DNA from: Algoriphagus sp. | GTDB lineage: Bacteria > Bacteroidota > Bacteroidia > Cytophagales > Cyclobacteriaceae | Reading direction: 5' to 3' | Assembly: GCF_024305035.1 (NCBI RefSeq) | Contig: NZ_JAMWZB010000026.1 | Span: forward strand, 1 to 64,000 | DNA length: 64,000 nt | Shown here: positions 27,415 through 36,030 of the stretch, piece after piece | Numbering within the stretch: position 1 is the stretch's first letter | How the letters are laid out: the number at the start of each line of letters is the position of its first letter | Translations under genes and position numbers: made by a program | The notes under the pieces: model-generated | Seen by the model: only the letters and a program-made list of their open reading frames with translations | Told to the model about the DNA's origin: nothing | The model's database searches: none

Positions 27415-28044
27415 CTAAAATGAATTAGGTGGAAAGCCTTCAACTCTCCTGGCAATAAATAATCCAATGATTGCAGTACCAGGAAATCTATCGTTAATTA
27501 TTTCAGAACAAACTTTAAAATGTCGACCATTTGCTATTACATCATCAAAAAGGACAACAACTTTTCCTGTCGGGTCTATTGAATTACTGGCTAGACTAAA
27601 CTTCCCTTTCAGATCAGCCTTGGAAAGTCTTTTTGCAGATTTGTGTTGAGCAGGATGAGAAATTTTCGTTTCAAGCATTTCCTCAAAAGTAATTGGGATA
27701 CTTTCTTTTACCCTATTCAATACTTGTATTAACCTGTCATCGTATAATGGATCTGACTTTTGTTTTGATGGAGGAATTGGACAAAAAATCATTTTGTCTA
27801 GGTTTTTATTCTCATATAAAGCTTGAATCAACTCATCAGCTATTTGTCCTATCGCCATTTCTTTATACTGATAATGATCTTTTCCCTTTTCATCAACACT
27901 TTTCTTAAAGTTTAATATTAAACTATTTGTTTTTCCCCCTTGAAATCCGGCTCCATTAACATATTCTCTTAAATAAAAACAATTATCTTTTTCTTCTAAA
28001 TCAAGATGTAAAGAGAAATCGGAAATTTTTATTATCAACGCCAT
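27415..28044 (-). CDS. ComF-like phosphoribosyltransferase, second gene of a ShosTA-like pair
   Basis: 209 residues. The type I PRTase PRPP-binding loop is clear in VVVLFDDVIANGRHF (about 162-176), after CPIPPSKQKSDPLYDDR and a basic Q-H-K-S-A-K-R segment resembling ComF. The N-terminal zinc ribbon of true ComF proteins is missing; a beta-rich 80-residue domain stands in its place. The start overlaps the end of the DprA-like gene by 10 bases. In the ShosTA toxin-antitoxin/defence system a PRTase-domain protein is paired with a DprA-like protein, and this pair has that composition. By analogy this would be the toxin. Composition is AT-rich. Confidence 0.75.
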   Translation of the reverse strand: MALIIKISDFSLHLDLEEKDNCFYLREYVNGAGFQGGKTNSLILNFKKSVDEKGKDHYQYKEMAIGQIADELIQALYENKNLDKMIFCPIPPSKQKSDPLYDDRLIQVLNRVKESIPITFEEMLETKISHPAQHKSAKRLSKADLKGKFSLASNSIDPTGKVVVLFDDVIANGRHFKVCSEIINDRFPGTAIIGLFIARRVEGFPPNSF

Positions 28045-28934
28045 TGATCTGGAAATTGATTACTAATATCCTCCATATTGAACACTCTAATAGCACCTTT
28101 TTGAGCATATTTTTTTGGCCATGAAAGCTCTTGCTTCTCAAAGCAACTATTGAGAATGAATAATTTTCTTTTTTGATGTAATGCTGCTCGGGCTTGAACA
28201 AGTGTTCCTGATGTTTCACCAGCTTCAACAATTACAGTTCCCCATGTTAGCGCTGACATGGTTTTATTTCTTTCTGGAAAGAAAAATCTATTTGAACTTG
28301 GGTTTTGATCCTCATAACGTAAAAAAGGAACTTGACTAACCAAAAGGTGGTTTTTCATGATCTCTAATTGGAGCTCTCTATTTTCTTTGGGATAAAATTG
28401 TCCAATTGGAGTTCCAATAACTGCAATAGTTTTCCCCCCCATTTCTAGGGCGGTTTCATGCGCTACAGTATCAATTCCTCTCGCTAATCCGGAAACAATG
28501 GTAAAATCTCTTTTGACTAACTCTTTGACTAACTTTCTAGCCCTTAAAACCCCATCTTGTGTTGGCTCCCTTGTTCCTACAATTGCAATTGCCTTTTCAT
28601 CGTCCAGTAAGGTCAAATCGCCTTCATAGTATAAAATTTCAAGAGGGTCTTGAGCATCAAGTAATCTTTTAGGGTAATCAAAAGTGTCCTTAATAACAGC
28701 TTTAGGGAAATAACCTATGGAGCTTTCAGACAAAACGGATTCGAATGCCTTATGGGCCTCCTCAAACTCTATTTCAGAAATAGATTCTGAAATTTTTCCA
28801 AATTGTTTTTCTGCAAATTGGGACGCTATTTTTTTAAAAGAAGCTCCATTTTTCTTCCAGAGAGCTTCATAGGCAATGATCTCCCTTCGGGCATCAATTG
28901 AATTCTCAAATGGTTTAAAATCTAAACTCTCCAT
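28035..28934 (-). CDS. DprA/SMF-like SLOG protein, first gene of a ShosTA-like pair
   Basis: 299 residues from the ATG at 28934. The Rossmann-type SLOG domain shows AIVGTREPTQDGVLRARKL, VSGLARGIDTVAHETAL, the FFFPERNKTMSALTWG motif and VIVEAGETSGTLVQARAAL, all diagnostic of DprA. The first 100 residues form an unfamiliar charged helical domain. Bona fide DprA loads RecA on incoming DNA in transformation. Here the tight overlap with a PRTase gene and the foreign composition point to a defence or toxin-antitoxin role as a ShosA-like partner. A longer reading from a TTG at 28991 is rejected because that TTG lies inside the likely promoter. Confidence 0.8.
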   Translation of the reverse strand: MESLDFKPFENSIDARREIIAYEALWKKNGASFKKIASQFAEKQFGKISESISEIEFEEAHKAFESVLSESSIGYFPKAVIKDTFDYPKRLLDAQDPLEILYYEGDLTLLDDEKAIAIVGTREPTQDGVLRARKLVKELVKRDFTIVSGLARGIDTVAHETALEMGGKTIAVIGTPIGQFYPKENRELQLEIMKNHLLVSQVPFLRYEDQNPSSNRFFFPERNKTMSALTWGTVIVEAGETSGTLVQARAALHQKRKLFILNSCFEKQELSWPKKYAQKGAIRVFNMEDISNQFPDQWR

Positions 28935-28960
28935 TTTGGATTTACAGGTTATTTGAATTT

Positions 28961-28991
28961 CAAATTTATTTAAATTCCAAATATTTTTCAA
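28961..28991 (-). promoter_or_regulatory. Bacteroidota-type promoter of the DprA/PRTase operon
   Basis: On the minus strand TTG (28991-28989) is separated by 20 bases from TAAATTTG (28968-28961). This fits the Bacteroidota -33/-7 pattern with TAnnTTTG. Transcription would begin a few bases further on and leave a short leader before the ATG at 28934. Confidence 0.5.
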
Positions 28992-29177
28992 TGGAACAAA
29001 TTAAACCTGACATTAATTGTCGATATAATAGACTCATTAAAAGTTTTGAAACAAAAATTTGATTGGGAAAGGAAACATTTAGGCCCAAATCCCACTCCAG
29101 CAAAACACAAAAAAACGAATTACTTTTTACTGAAAGTAAGCGTTTAATTTCGTTGAGCAGTTACAAATTTAACAAAC

Positions 29178-31136
29178 TCAATCCTTAGGCATTACTTCCA
29201 ATATCCGAAACTCATAAGGTGCCAAGTGAAAGTACTCGTGATCCAATCCCACCGGAATAATTTCCTCATTCCAGTGGTCCCAAAGTTGATGGGGAATTAA
29301 GCCGTGTTCCTTAAACGCATACCAAGTCATGGACTGAAATTGGCTGCTAAAATTAAAGACCACAAAAATTCGTTGGGGGCCCAAACTCCTCAAGTATCCG
29401 GCAATATGGATATTGTGGGGACCCATCCAAGAAATATTTTTATAGTCACCAACTGCAGCTAGTTTTTTTCGAATGGAAAGTAAGCGCTGTGTCCCAGCAT
29501 AAATTTGCGCTTCGATACTTCCAAATTCATGAATTTTGGCTGCTTTTCCCCAATCAAAAAGAGGGCGATGCATCCATCGGTTATCGTAATTTTTGGCGGG
29601 GTCACTTCGGTAAGAGTAATCATTGGTGTAGCCGATCTCATCCCCGTAAAAAATCATCGGCAACCCACCCAGAAAAAAAGAATGAGCCTGCATCATCAGG
29701 ATCTTTTGGATGGACAACTCCAATTGTCCCGGATCATTTTCATCCAGGGCCTTTTCCAATCCACATAAAGAAGCCAAGGTGCCCGAAATCCGAGCATCGC
29801 CTGTCTTGGGATTGGAAGAGAAAAGTGCTCCTTTTGCCGGGCTGCCCAAAGTCTTTCCGGTAAAATACTCTTTCAAAAATCGCCGGTGTAAATAAGGATC
29901 TTTTCCTGCTTGAGCGATCATGTAATCATCATAACCCAGACCAATATCATCATGACATCGGGTATAGGCAATCCAGCTGCATCCAAAAGGTTTTTGGTCA
30001 AGAATCGGCTGAGCTTGCAGCATCACTTTGGTTTCTCCTGAGGCGAGCATATCCCATTGCAAGGCCATTTGCGTCGCGTTGTAGGCAAAATCACACTCCT
30101 TTCCCTGCTGCTCACCCCTCCCAAAATAAGCCATGATGTCGGCCGGAGCCACAATGGCTTCACCCAACAGAGCCATTCCCGGGCTGGCCATGTGCACGGC
30201 TTGCTTGATCAATTGTAAAATCGTATGGGCTTGGGGAAGGTTTTGACAGGAGGTACCCGTTTGCTTCCAAATAAAAGCGGGAGCATCTATCCGGAGAAGA
30301 TCTACGCCCAAGTTGGCATAGAAAAACAGGGTATCCAGCATTTCCCGAAGGACCTGGGGGTTTCGGTAATTTAGATCCCACTGATAGCTGTGGAATACGG
30401 TCATCACCCATTTTTGACATTCCTCTGACCAGGTGAAATTCCCAGGGGAGCTTTCCGGAAAAATCTCCGGCATTGACTCCTCAAATTGATTGGGAATCCA
30501 TCGATTATCGTACATGTAAAAGTAATCTTGGTAATGCTTATCCCCCGACTTTGCCTTTTTGGCCCATTCATGACGATCAGAAGTATGATTCAGGACAATG
30601 TCCAACATCACATTCATTTCTTTCAAATGCAACGTGTGCATGAGCTTGGCTAGGTCCTCCAGACTCCCAAACCGTTTGCTGACCTTGCGGAAATCCGAAA
30701 CCGCATACCCCCCATCACTTTCGCCTTCCGGGCTTTCAAAAAGGGGCATCAGGTGAAGAAAATTGATCCCCAAGTCCTCCAAATACGGGAGCTTGGATTC
30801 CATTTCGGATAGTTTCCCACAAAACCGGTCCACGTAAAGACTCATCCCTGCCAGTTTATTACTCAGAAACCAATTCCCTTGAGCCAACTTTTCCAAATCG
30901 CGATCCTTTAAGGTATCGGCTCGCTGTTGATAGGCCTGAAAGACCGTAGCCAGCAGCTGATCAAATTGATTTGCTCGATCCGGATGGTCCCCGTAAAGGT
31001 TGAAATACAAGGTTTGCAACGAATCGATGCCTTCGGTCACCCGGAGGAAAAAATCCCTGTCTCCCGATCTTGCATTCAACTCAAAGGCCTCAAAATAAGA
31101 AGCTATTTTCTGCGCCAAAACTTCCTGATTACCCAT
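29178..31136 (-). CDS. Amylosucrase (GH13)
   Basis: 652 residues from the ATG at 31136; a TTG at 31148 is a less likely start. The N-terminal helical domain typical of amylosucrase precedes the GH13 barrel. Conserved regions are DIVLNHTSDRHEW, the nucleophile Asp in GVDLLRIDAPAF, the acid Glu in ALLGEAIVAP, and the His-Asp of YTRCHDDIGLGYDDY. The region SYRSDPAKNYDNRWMHRP is characteristic of the amylosucrase/sucrose hydrolase group. It uses sucrose to build an alpha-1,4-glucan and releases fructose, or simply hydrolyses sucrose. No signal peptide, so it is cytoplasmic. It follows the transporter gene by 12 bases as an operon. Confidence 0.92.
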   Translation of the reverse strand: MGNQEVLAQKIASYFEAFELNARSGDRDFFLRVTEGIDSLQTLYFNLYGDHPDRANQFDQLLATVFQAYQQRADTLKDRDLEKLAQGNWFLSNKLAGMSLYVDRFCGKLSEMESKLPYLEDLGINFLHLMPLFESPEGESDGGYAVSDFRKVSKRFGSLEDLAKLMHTLHLKEMNVMLDIVLNHTSDRHEWAKKAKSGDKHYQDYFYMYDNRWIPNQFEESMPEIFPESSPGNFTWSEECQKWVMTVFHSYQWDLNYRNPQVLREMLDTLFFYANLGVDLLRIDAPAFIWKQTGTSCQNLPQAHTILQLIKQAVHMASPGMALLGEAIVAPADIMAYFGRGEQQGKECDFAYNATQMALQWDMLASGETKVMLQAQPILDQKPFGCSWIAYTRCHDDIGLGYDDYMIAQAGKDPYLHRRFLKEYFTGKTLGSPAKGALFSSNPKTGDARISGTLASLCGLEKALDENDPGQLELSIQKILMMQAHSFFLGGLPMIFYGDEIGYTNDYSYRSDPAKNYDNRWMHRPLFDWGKAAKIHEFGSIEAQIYAGTQRLLSIRKKLAAVGDYKNISWMGPHNIHIAGYLRSLGPQRIFVVFNFSSQFQSMTWYAFKEHGLIPHQLWDHWNEEIIPVGLDHEYFHLAPYEFRILEVMPKD

Positions 31137-31148
31137 ACCCTTTTCCAA

Positions 31149-32630
31149 TCAATGCCCAGCAGCTACCCCACTGACATCTGTCATTACTTTTTTATTTTCG
31201 TTAATGTAAAGCGTAGCCAATGCCGCAATTAGGAGCAAAACGCCTGCAAAGACAATCGCCAAACCTGGATCATTTCCCAAGAAATTCTTTGATATAAACC
31301 CAAAGGTCAGCGTTTGCAGGATCATCGGAATGACAATCATCATATTGATCACTCCCATATAGACCCCGTAACGCTCCTTGGGAATCTTATTGACCACCAA
31401 AAGATAGGGTACCCCCATCATACTCGCCCATGCAATCCCAAATCCGGTCATCGGAATAAAAAGCGCATATTTATTTTCCAAAAAGGGAAAGACCAAAAGC
31501 CCAATTCCCGCCAGAATCAAGCACAAAAAATGGACTTTCTTGGGACCAAATTTCCGTGCCATTCCAGCCAAAAAGAAGGCAGAAAGGAAGGTCACCACAT
31601 TGTACCAACCATTCACCAACCCGGTCCAACCCACCGCTTCTTCAAAAAGCCTTGGGTCTGCCGAGGGACTGGTGTTCCATACCGATTGAGCAATACTTTT
31701 GGCCGCATTTTGCCAATAACAAAACAAGGCATACCACTGAAACAAATACACCAGGGCCAGCTTCCACATCACCGAAGGCATGACCATGATGGATTCGAGG
31801 ATTTCGATATTTTGGGCAAATAGGATCCGAGTCGTTTTATTTCCTTTCGTCCAATCCAAGACCTGATGCAAAAGTCCTTTCCAAACCAGAGCAGGAAGGA
31901 GTAAAACCAAAAAAACTAAATAGGCAAACAGCGTGGTTAAAATCGATAAGAAAAACTGAATGGCCGGATGAGGCATTCCTTTGGTCCGTGCTTTTAATGC
32001 AGCCAATTCTTCGGGGCTGGGAGGAATCTCCTCTGTCTTGGAAATACTCCAAAGAACAGAACCAATGGAGCAAACTGTCCCCAAGAAAAACGAAGCATAC
32101 ACCCAGTAAGGTAAGGCCCCCCAAGTTCCGGAAATGTATTTTTGAAAGACGAACAGCGAGACATTGGCCAAGGTGATACCCAAGCCGGTAAAGAAACTTT
32201 GGGTAAGAAATCCAGTGCTGTATTGTGTATCGGGTAATTTATCGGCGATCAAAGCCCGGTAGGGTTCCATCGCGGTATTATTTGCCGCATCCAGCACCCA
32301 AAGCAATCCTGCAGCCATCCACAGGGAGCTACTAAAAGGATAAAAGAAAAGAGTAATGCTACAAAGCAAAGCCCCGATGAAAAAGTACGGCTTTCTTCTC
32401 CCGTAGCTTGGACTCCAGGTATGGTCACTTAATGCCCCAATGATGGGCTGAATCAATAAGCCGGTCATAGGGCCAGCCAAATTGAGAATGGGAATCTCAT
32501 CAGGCATCGCACCGAGCATGTCGTAAATCGGGTTGACCGCACTCTGTTGAAGTCCAAAACTGTACTGAATGCCGAAAAATCCGACATTCATGTTGATGAT
32601 TTCAGAAAAGGAAAGGCGTGGTTTTGCCAT
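31149..32630 (-). CDS. SLC45/GPH-type sugar:cation symporter
   Basis: 493 residues from the ATG at 32630, with about 12 membrane helices. Upstream in-frame sequence is excluded because it would put 77 unrelated residues before the conserved start (MAKPRLSFSEIINMNVGFFG). Diagnostic segments are QYSFGLQQSAVNPIY, PMTGLLIQPIIGALSDHTW and SYGRRKPYFFIGALLC, typical of sucrose/maltose symporters of the MFS. Together with the downstream amylosucrase this is most simply a sucrose uptake and use operon. A -7 element TATTTTTG (minus strand, 32747-32740) lies 110 bases upstream of the start. Confidence 0.87.
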   Translation of the reverse strand: MAKPRLSFSEIINMNVGFFGIQYSFGLQQSAVNPIYDMLGAMPDEIPILNLAGPMTGLLIQPIIGALSDHTWSPSYGRRKPYFFIGALLCSITLFFYPFSSSLWMAAGLLWVLDAANNTAMEPYRALIADKLPDTQYSTGFLTQSFFTGLGITLANVSLFVFQKYISGTWGALPYWVYASFFLGTVCSIGSVLWSISKTEEIPPSPEELAALKARTKGMPHPAIQFFLSILTTLFAYLVFLVLLLPALVWKGLLHQVLDWTKGNKTTRILFAQNIEILESIMVMPSVMWKLALVYLFQWYALFCYWQNAAKSIAQSVWNTSPSADPRLFEEAVGWTGLVNGWYNVVTFLSAFFLAGMARKFGPKKVHFLCLILAGIGLLVFPFLENKYALFIPMTGFGIAWASMMGVPYLLVVNKIPKERYGVYMGVINMMIVIPMILQTLTFGFISKNFLGNDPGLAIVFAGVLLLIAALATLYINENKKVMTDVSGVAAGH

Positions 32631-32808
32631 GGGGTTAGTTTGGGTTAAACCGAAAACAGATGGACTTTGCCACCTGATTAACCCAACTAACATACAAACT
32701 TTATTTGCATCAAAAGCTTGATCTCCAACTAAAAAATAGCAAAAATATATGCAATCGGTTGAAAATTTTGACCAACCTAAAATATCAACCGTTTTCTTTG
32801 AATAGGTT
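32631..32808. promoter_or_regulatory. Control region of the sucrose operon
   Basis: The gap upstream of the transporter is AT-rich and has the -7-like TATTTTTG at 32747-32740 on the minus strand and the short inverted repeat ATCAA-AAGC-TTGAT at 32709-32722. A LacI-type operator could be here, but no clear 14-16 base palindrome with central CG is seen. Confidence 0.3.
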
Positions 32809-32841
32809 AAAAAAACTCCGAGGAAAATAAATTCCTCGGAG
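32809..32841 (-). terminator. Intrinsic terminator of the decarboxylase/Mo-cofactor transcript
   Basis: On the minus strand a perfect 10-base stem (CTCCGAGGAA/TTCCTCGGAG, six-base loop) is followed by seven T. It lies 150 bases after the stop of the PLP decarboxylase gene. This is a textbook rho-independent terminator. Confidence 0.85.
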
Positions 32842-32989
32842 CCTAAATCCACCAGAATCAAGGATCGCTACACAGACCGAAGTCCTAGCCCTTATTCCAG
32901 AAAAAACCAGGGACTGCCCTTGATCTCCTCCCCTAAGTTCAACCCAATCAAGAAGCAAAACTGGGCGGGATGATTCCAACATTTTCAGC

Positions 32990-34246
32990 CTAACCCGAAA
33001 CTTTTGCAAATTCTTTCATCTCGGCAATAAATTCCTTCAAATGCTCAATTTCCACATGATCCATCAACACGATTTTGTACCACTGGTTGGATTCTCCATG
33101 GGATTGGGGAACCAGGTTAAATTTATGCGCGATTGATTTGGGGACCGCATGAGCTCGCAGGGTCACAATATTCATTTCCGGTTCTCGGAAATAGGGAATT
33201 TCCAGTTGATCGAGTTGCTTGCAAAGCCAGTTGGTCCGCATTTTCAAGACCGATATTTTTTCAAACCATTTATGGGGTCCATAGGTGGTCAGAATGGTCC
33301 AAACTGCTACCGCATTGGCACCGGATCGGCTCCCGCAAAGTGTCAGATCCAAGCCTTCCACGTACTCGGCCTCTTTGGTCAAGACATGTTCCATCAGGCC
33401 TTTCCGGCAGACAAAAATCCCGGTACCATAAGGGGCCTGAAGCATTTTATGCGCATCGATGGTCAGGGAAGAGATGGCTGGATTCTGGAAGGTTATCTGG
33501 TTTTCCTCATCGGAAAAAGGATAAACAAATCCCCCATACGCGCCATCAATATGCAAGCGAAAGGGGACTTCAAACCGATTTAATACCGCTGCCAGCGGAA
33601 CAGGATCGTCCACGGAACCAAACATGGTCGTCCCCATATTGGCAATGGCAATAAAATACTTTTTGCCGTTGGATAAAGCCCTACGCACCGCCAGCTCGAT
33701 ATCGACTTCGGCCATATCCCGAGTATCCGCTTGCACGGGGACTTTCTCCCAATCCAGCATCAGGAGATTGGCACCTTTGGGAATGGAGTAATGGGTATCC
33801 TCAGAGGCCAAAATGACGATCTCATCGAGTTTAGCCCCATGATGTTTAATAAATTCATTTCGGAAAATCCACAAGGCCTGTACATTGGCTTCGGTCCCTC
33901 CCGGTGAAATGTAGCCATCAAATTCATCCTCTTCGATTTTAAACAGGTCCACCGCAATCATTTTGAGCACTTCCCGCTCAAGTTCCTGGGTCCCCTTAAA
34001 GGCATACTCGGAAGTTCCGTAGGTATGGCAACCGATGTGATTGGGGTTGGCAATGTAGGTATTCAACACAGGCATTTCCCGAAGATAAAGGGATTCGTTG
34101 CTAAAAACCTTTTCATCCAACCTGGAGGCCGGATAGCCGAGGTTGGCATCCTTGGAAAAGTCTACATTGTCTTTTAGGGCTTTTTGAACGCGCTCTTGTC
34201 GCTGTTCAGGAGAAAGCTTTCTCCAATACTTCATCTCGATGTGCAT
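32990..34246 (-). CDS. PLP-dependent group II amino-acid decarboxylase
   Basis: 418 residues. The PLP lysine is in SSLTIDAHKMLQAPYGTG, with the cofactor Asp-Ala pair in FRLHIDGAYGG and the glycine-rich YISPGGTEANVQALW. Relatives include histidine, glutamate, tyrosine and aspartate decarboxylases. The relatively short N-terminus resembles the histidine-decarboxylase-like or aspartate-decarboxylase-like branch, but the substrate cannot be fixed. It follows moaE by 18 bases on the same strand and ends before a strong terminator, so it is the last gene of the cofactor operon although it has no known cofactor role. Confidence 0.85.
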   Translation of the reverse strand: MHIEMKYWRKLSPEQRQERVQKALKDNVDFSKDANLGYPASRLDEKVFSNESLYLREMPVLNTYIANPNHIGCHTYGTSEYAFKGTQELEREVLKMIAVDLFKIEEDEFDGYISPGGTEANVQALWIFRNEFIKHHGAKLDEIVILASEDTHYSIPKGANLLMLDWEKVPVQADTRDMAEVDIELAVRRALSNGKKYFIAIANMGTTMFGSVDDPVPLAAVLNRFEVPFRLHIDGAYGGFVYPFSDEENQITFQNPAISSLTIDAHKMLQAPYGTGIFVCRKGLMEHVLTKEAEYVEGLDLTLCGSRSGANAVAVWTILTTYGPHKWFEKISVLKMRTNWLCKQLDQLEIPYFREPEMNIVTLRAHAVPKSIAHKFNLVPQSHGESNQWYKIVLMDHVEIEHLKEFIAEMKEFAKVSG

Positions 34247-34264
34247 CGCTATATAGTTGGGTTT

Positions 34265-34711
34265 CTAGGTATTTACTTTCCAGACATGCTGATCCGAATC
34301 TAGGATTTCCTTTCCCCAGATGGGAAGTTCGGCTTTGATTCGCTCCACCAATTCCTCACAGGCCTCCATGGCTGCCTTACGATGTTTGGAGGAGGTAAAC
34401 ACAAAAAGACAAAGTTCCCCTGTCTTCACTTCCCCTAAACTGTGATACATGTGCATGCAGGTCAGCGGATATTTTGCAAAGATAGCTTCTCGGATTTCAA
34501 AAGCCTTCTCCAAGGCCATTTCTTCATAAGCCGTGTAGTCAATCCCCATCACCTGACCTGCTTCCTTTTGATCGGCTCTAACCTGACCCAAAAAAATGGA
34601 ATGCCCTCCAATGTCCGTTTTAGCACTGTGATTGGCAATGGATTGCGCGATTTTTTCCGGGGAGATTGGACCTTTTACAAATATATTTTTCGGTTTTCTG
34701 ACTTTATCCAT
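34265..34711 (-). CDS. moaE: Molybdopterin synthase large subunit
   Basis: 148 residues with MoaE features: GHSIFLGQVRADQKEA, the YTAYEEMALEKAF segment, MYHSLGEVKTGELCLFVFTSSKHRKAAMEACEELV in two halves, and the catalytic lysine region around LPIWGKEI. It converts cPMP to molybdopterin with thiocarboxylated MoaD. Its start overlaps the end of the moeB-like gene by eight bases. Confidence 0.94.
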   Translation of the reverse strand: MDKVRKPKNIFVKGPISPEKIAQSIANHSAKTDIGGHSIFLGQVRADQKEAGQVMGIDYTAYEEMALEKAFEIREAIFAKYPLTCMHMYHSLGEVKTGELCLFVFTSSKHRKAAMEACEELVERIKAELPIWGKEILDSDQHVWKVNT

Positions 34712-35789
34712 TTCTAAATTGACTGGTTTTTAATGCATTGATTCCTCCCCGAATGGAAAATATCGTTTTGTCCGGATATTCGGCTTTAAACTGTAAGGCT
34801 GCCTTCTGACTTCGAATTCCACTTTGGCAGAAGAAAAACACCGCCTCCGCATCTCCGAGTTGATCCAAATAGCTGGAAAAATCCGATAAAGGAGCTTTGA
34901 ATAAGACCGAACAAACCAAGGGAGGCAGCTCATCGGGCTCCCGCACATCCACGAGCAAGGTTCCGTGACCTGCCCGTTGAAAGGCATCGTCCCACTCAAG
35001 TTGCTCTATCCCTTCACAGGCCAACTCATAATTCATCGCTTGATAGGCCTCCCAATCCAAAGGTGCCGCTGCCCTGGATTTGAATTGTGGGCTGACTTCT
35101 ACGGTATACGTTTCAGAGGACAAGCTATTAAAAAACAACACCTTATTATCTAGCACTTTGCCCAGTCCGGTGATCCATTTAATCGCCTCTAAGGCCATTA
35201 AATTGCCGATTATTCCGGGCAAAACGCCGATAACTCCGGTTTGTGCGCAATTGGGAATTTCCGTGGCCGAGGGCATAGTGGGATAGAGATCCCGGTAATT
35301 GGAAGAATGATGATAGATATTAAAGATTGCCACCTGACCTTCATGCTGATAAATCGCACCAAAAACCAAAGGTTTTCGCGCAAGCACACAGGCATCATTG
35401 ACTAAGTATCGGGTGGGAAAGTTATCCGATCCATCGATAATCAAATCGTAGGATTTAAGGATTTGGGCCGCATTGCTGACGGTAATGAATTCGGGAAAAG
35501 CAAACCAGTTGATGTCGCTGTACTTGTTTTGAAAAAAGGCAACTGCCTGCTCCGCCTTATTTTTGCCCAAATCCTTTTCTCCAAAAAGCACCTGTCGATT
35601 CAGATTGGAAAGACTCACTTCATCTCCATCCACTACACCGATTCGCCCCACCCCTGCTGCTGCCAGGTAAAGTAAAACCGGGCAACCCAAGCCTCCGGCA
35701 CCAATGACTAACACCGAAGCTTTTCTCAACTTATCCTGTCCGGATTTTCCCAATCCGGGAAGAATGACCTGTCTTTCAAATCTATCCAT
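34704..35789 (-). CDS. moeB: MoeB/HesA-like adenylyltransferase fused to rhodanese
   Basis: 361 residues. The ThiF/E1-like domain has the ATP loop VIGAGGLGCPVLLYLAAAGV and the DGDEVSLSNLNRQVLF motif. The C-terminal 100 residues form a rhodanese domain with active cysteine in FFFCQSGIRSQKA. The protein adenylates the MoaD C-terminus and passes sulfur to it. The CxxC zinc pairs of classical MoeB are mostly missing: only PNCAQTGVIGVLPG keeps one Cys, and no second pair is seen near residue 240. The gene begins one base after the moaD stop. Confidence 0.9.
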   Translation of the reverse strand: MDRFERQVILPGLGKSGQDKLRKASVLVIGAGGLGCPVLLYLAAAGVGRIGVVDGDEVSLSNLNRQVLFGEKDLGKNKAEQAVAFFQNKYSDINWFAFPEFITVSNAAQILKSYDLIIDGSDNFPTRYLVNDACVLARKPLVFGAIYQHEGQVAIFNIYHHSSNYRDLYPTMPSATEIPNCAQTGVIGVLPGIIGNLMALEAIKWITGLGKVLDNKVLFFNSLSSETYTVEVSPQFKSRAAAPLDWEAYQAMNYELACEGIEQLEWDDAFQRAGHGTLLVDVREPDELPPLVCSVLFKAPLSDFSSYLDQLGDAEAVFFFCQSGIRSQKAALQFKAEYPDKTIFSIRGGINALKTSQFRNG

Positions 35790-35790
35790 A

Positions 35791-36030
35791 TTATCCTCCT
35801 GAAAATGGGGGTAAAAGTGCCACCTCGGCCCCGGAAGGAATGTCGGTTTGTTCCGAGGCCATTTTTTTATTGACTGCCAAATTGAACTTGACTGATTGCA
35901 ATTCGGGATATTTTTTAACGAGTTGATTTTTAAGTTCCTGAGTAGTTCCCGGGTTTACCAACAACAAATTTTCTAATCCCATCTTTTCGGCAACCAATCC
36001 AAAAGCCTTGACTGTAATTTGGTTTTCCAT
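35791..36030 (-). CDS. moaD: Molybdopterin synthase small subunit (ubiquitin-like)
   Basis: 79 residues ending in the required Gly-Gly (LLPPFSGG), with the ubiquitin-like start ITVKAFGLVAEKMG and the FNLAVNKKMA strand. Its C-terminal glycine is adenylated by the neighbouring MoeB-like protein and then carries sulfur to MoaE. It is the first gene of the moaD-moeB-moaE-decarboxylase operon. Confidence 0.93.
   Translation of the reverse strand: MENQITVKAFGLVAEKMGLENLLLVNPGTTQELKNQLVKKYPELQSVKFNLAVNKKMASEQTDIPSGAEVALLPPFSGG

Noticed and set aside
27415-28934. Housekeeping competence genes comF and dprA
   Set aside because: The PRTase lacks the ComF zinc ribbon, the DprA-like protein has an extra N-terminal domain, and the two overlap as one operon in AT-rich DNA; a toxin-antitoxin or defence role fits better, though not proven.
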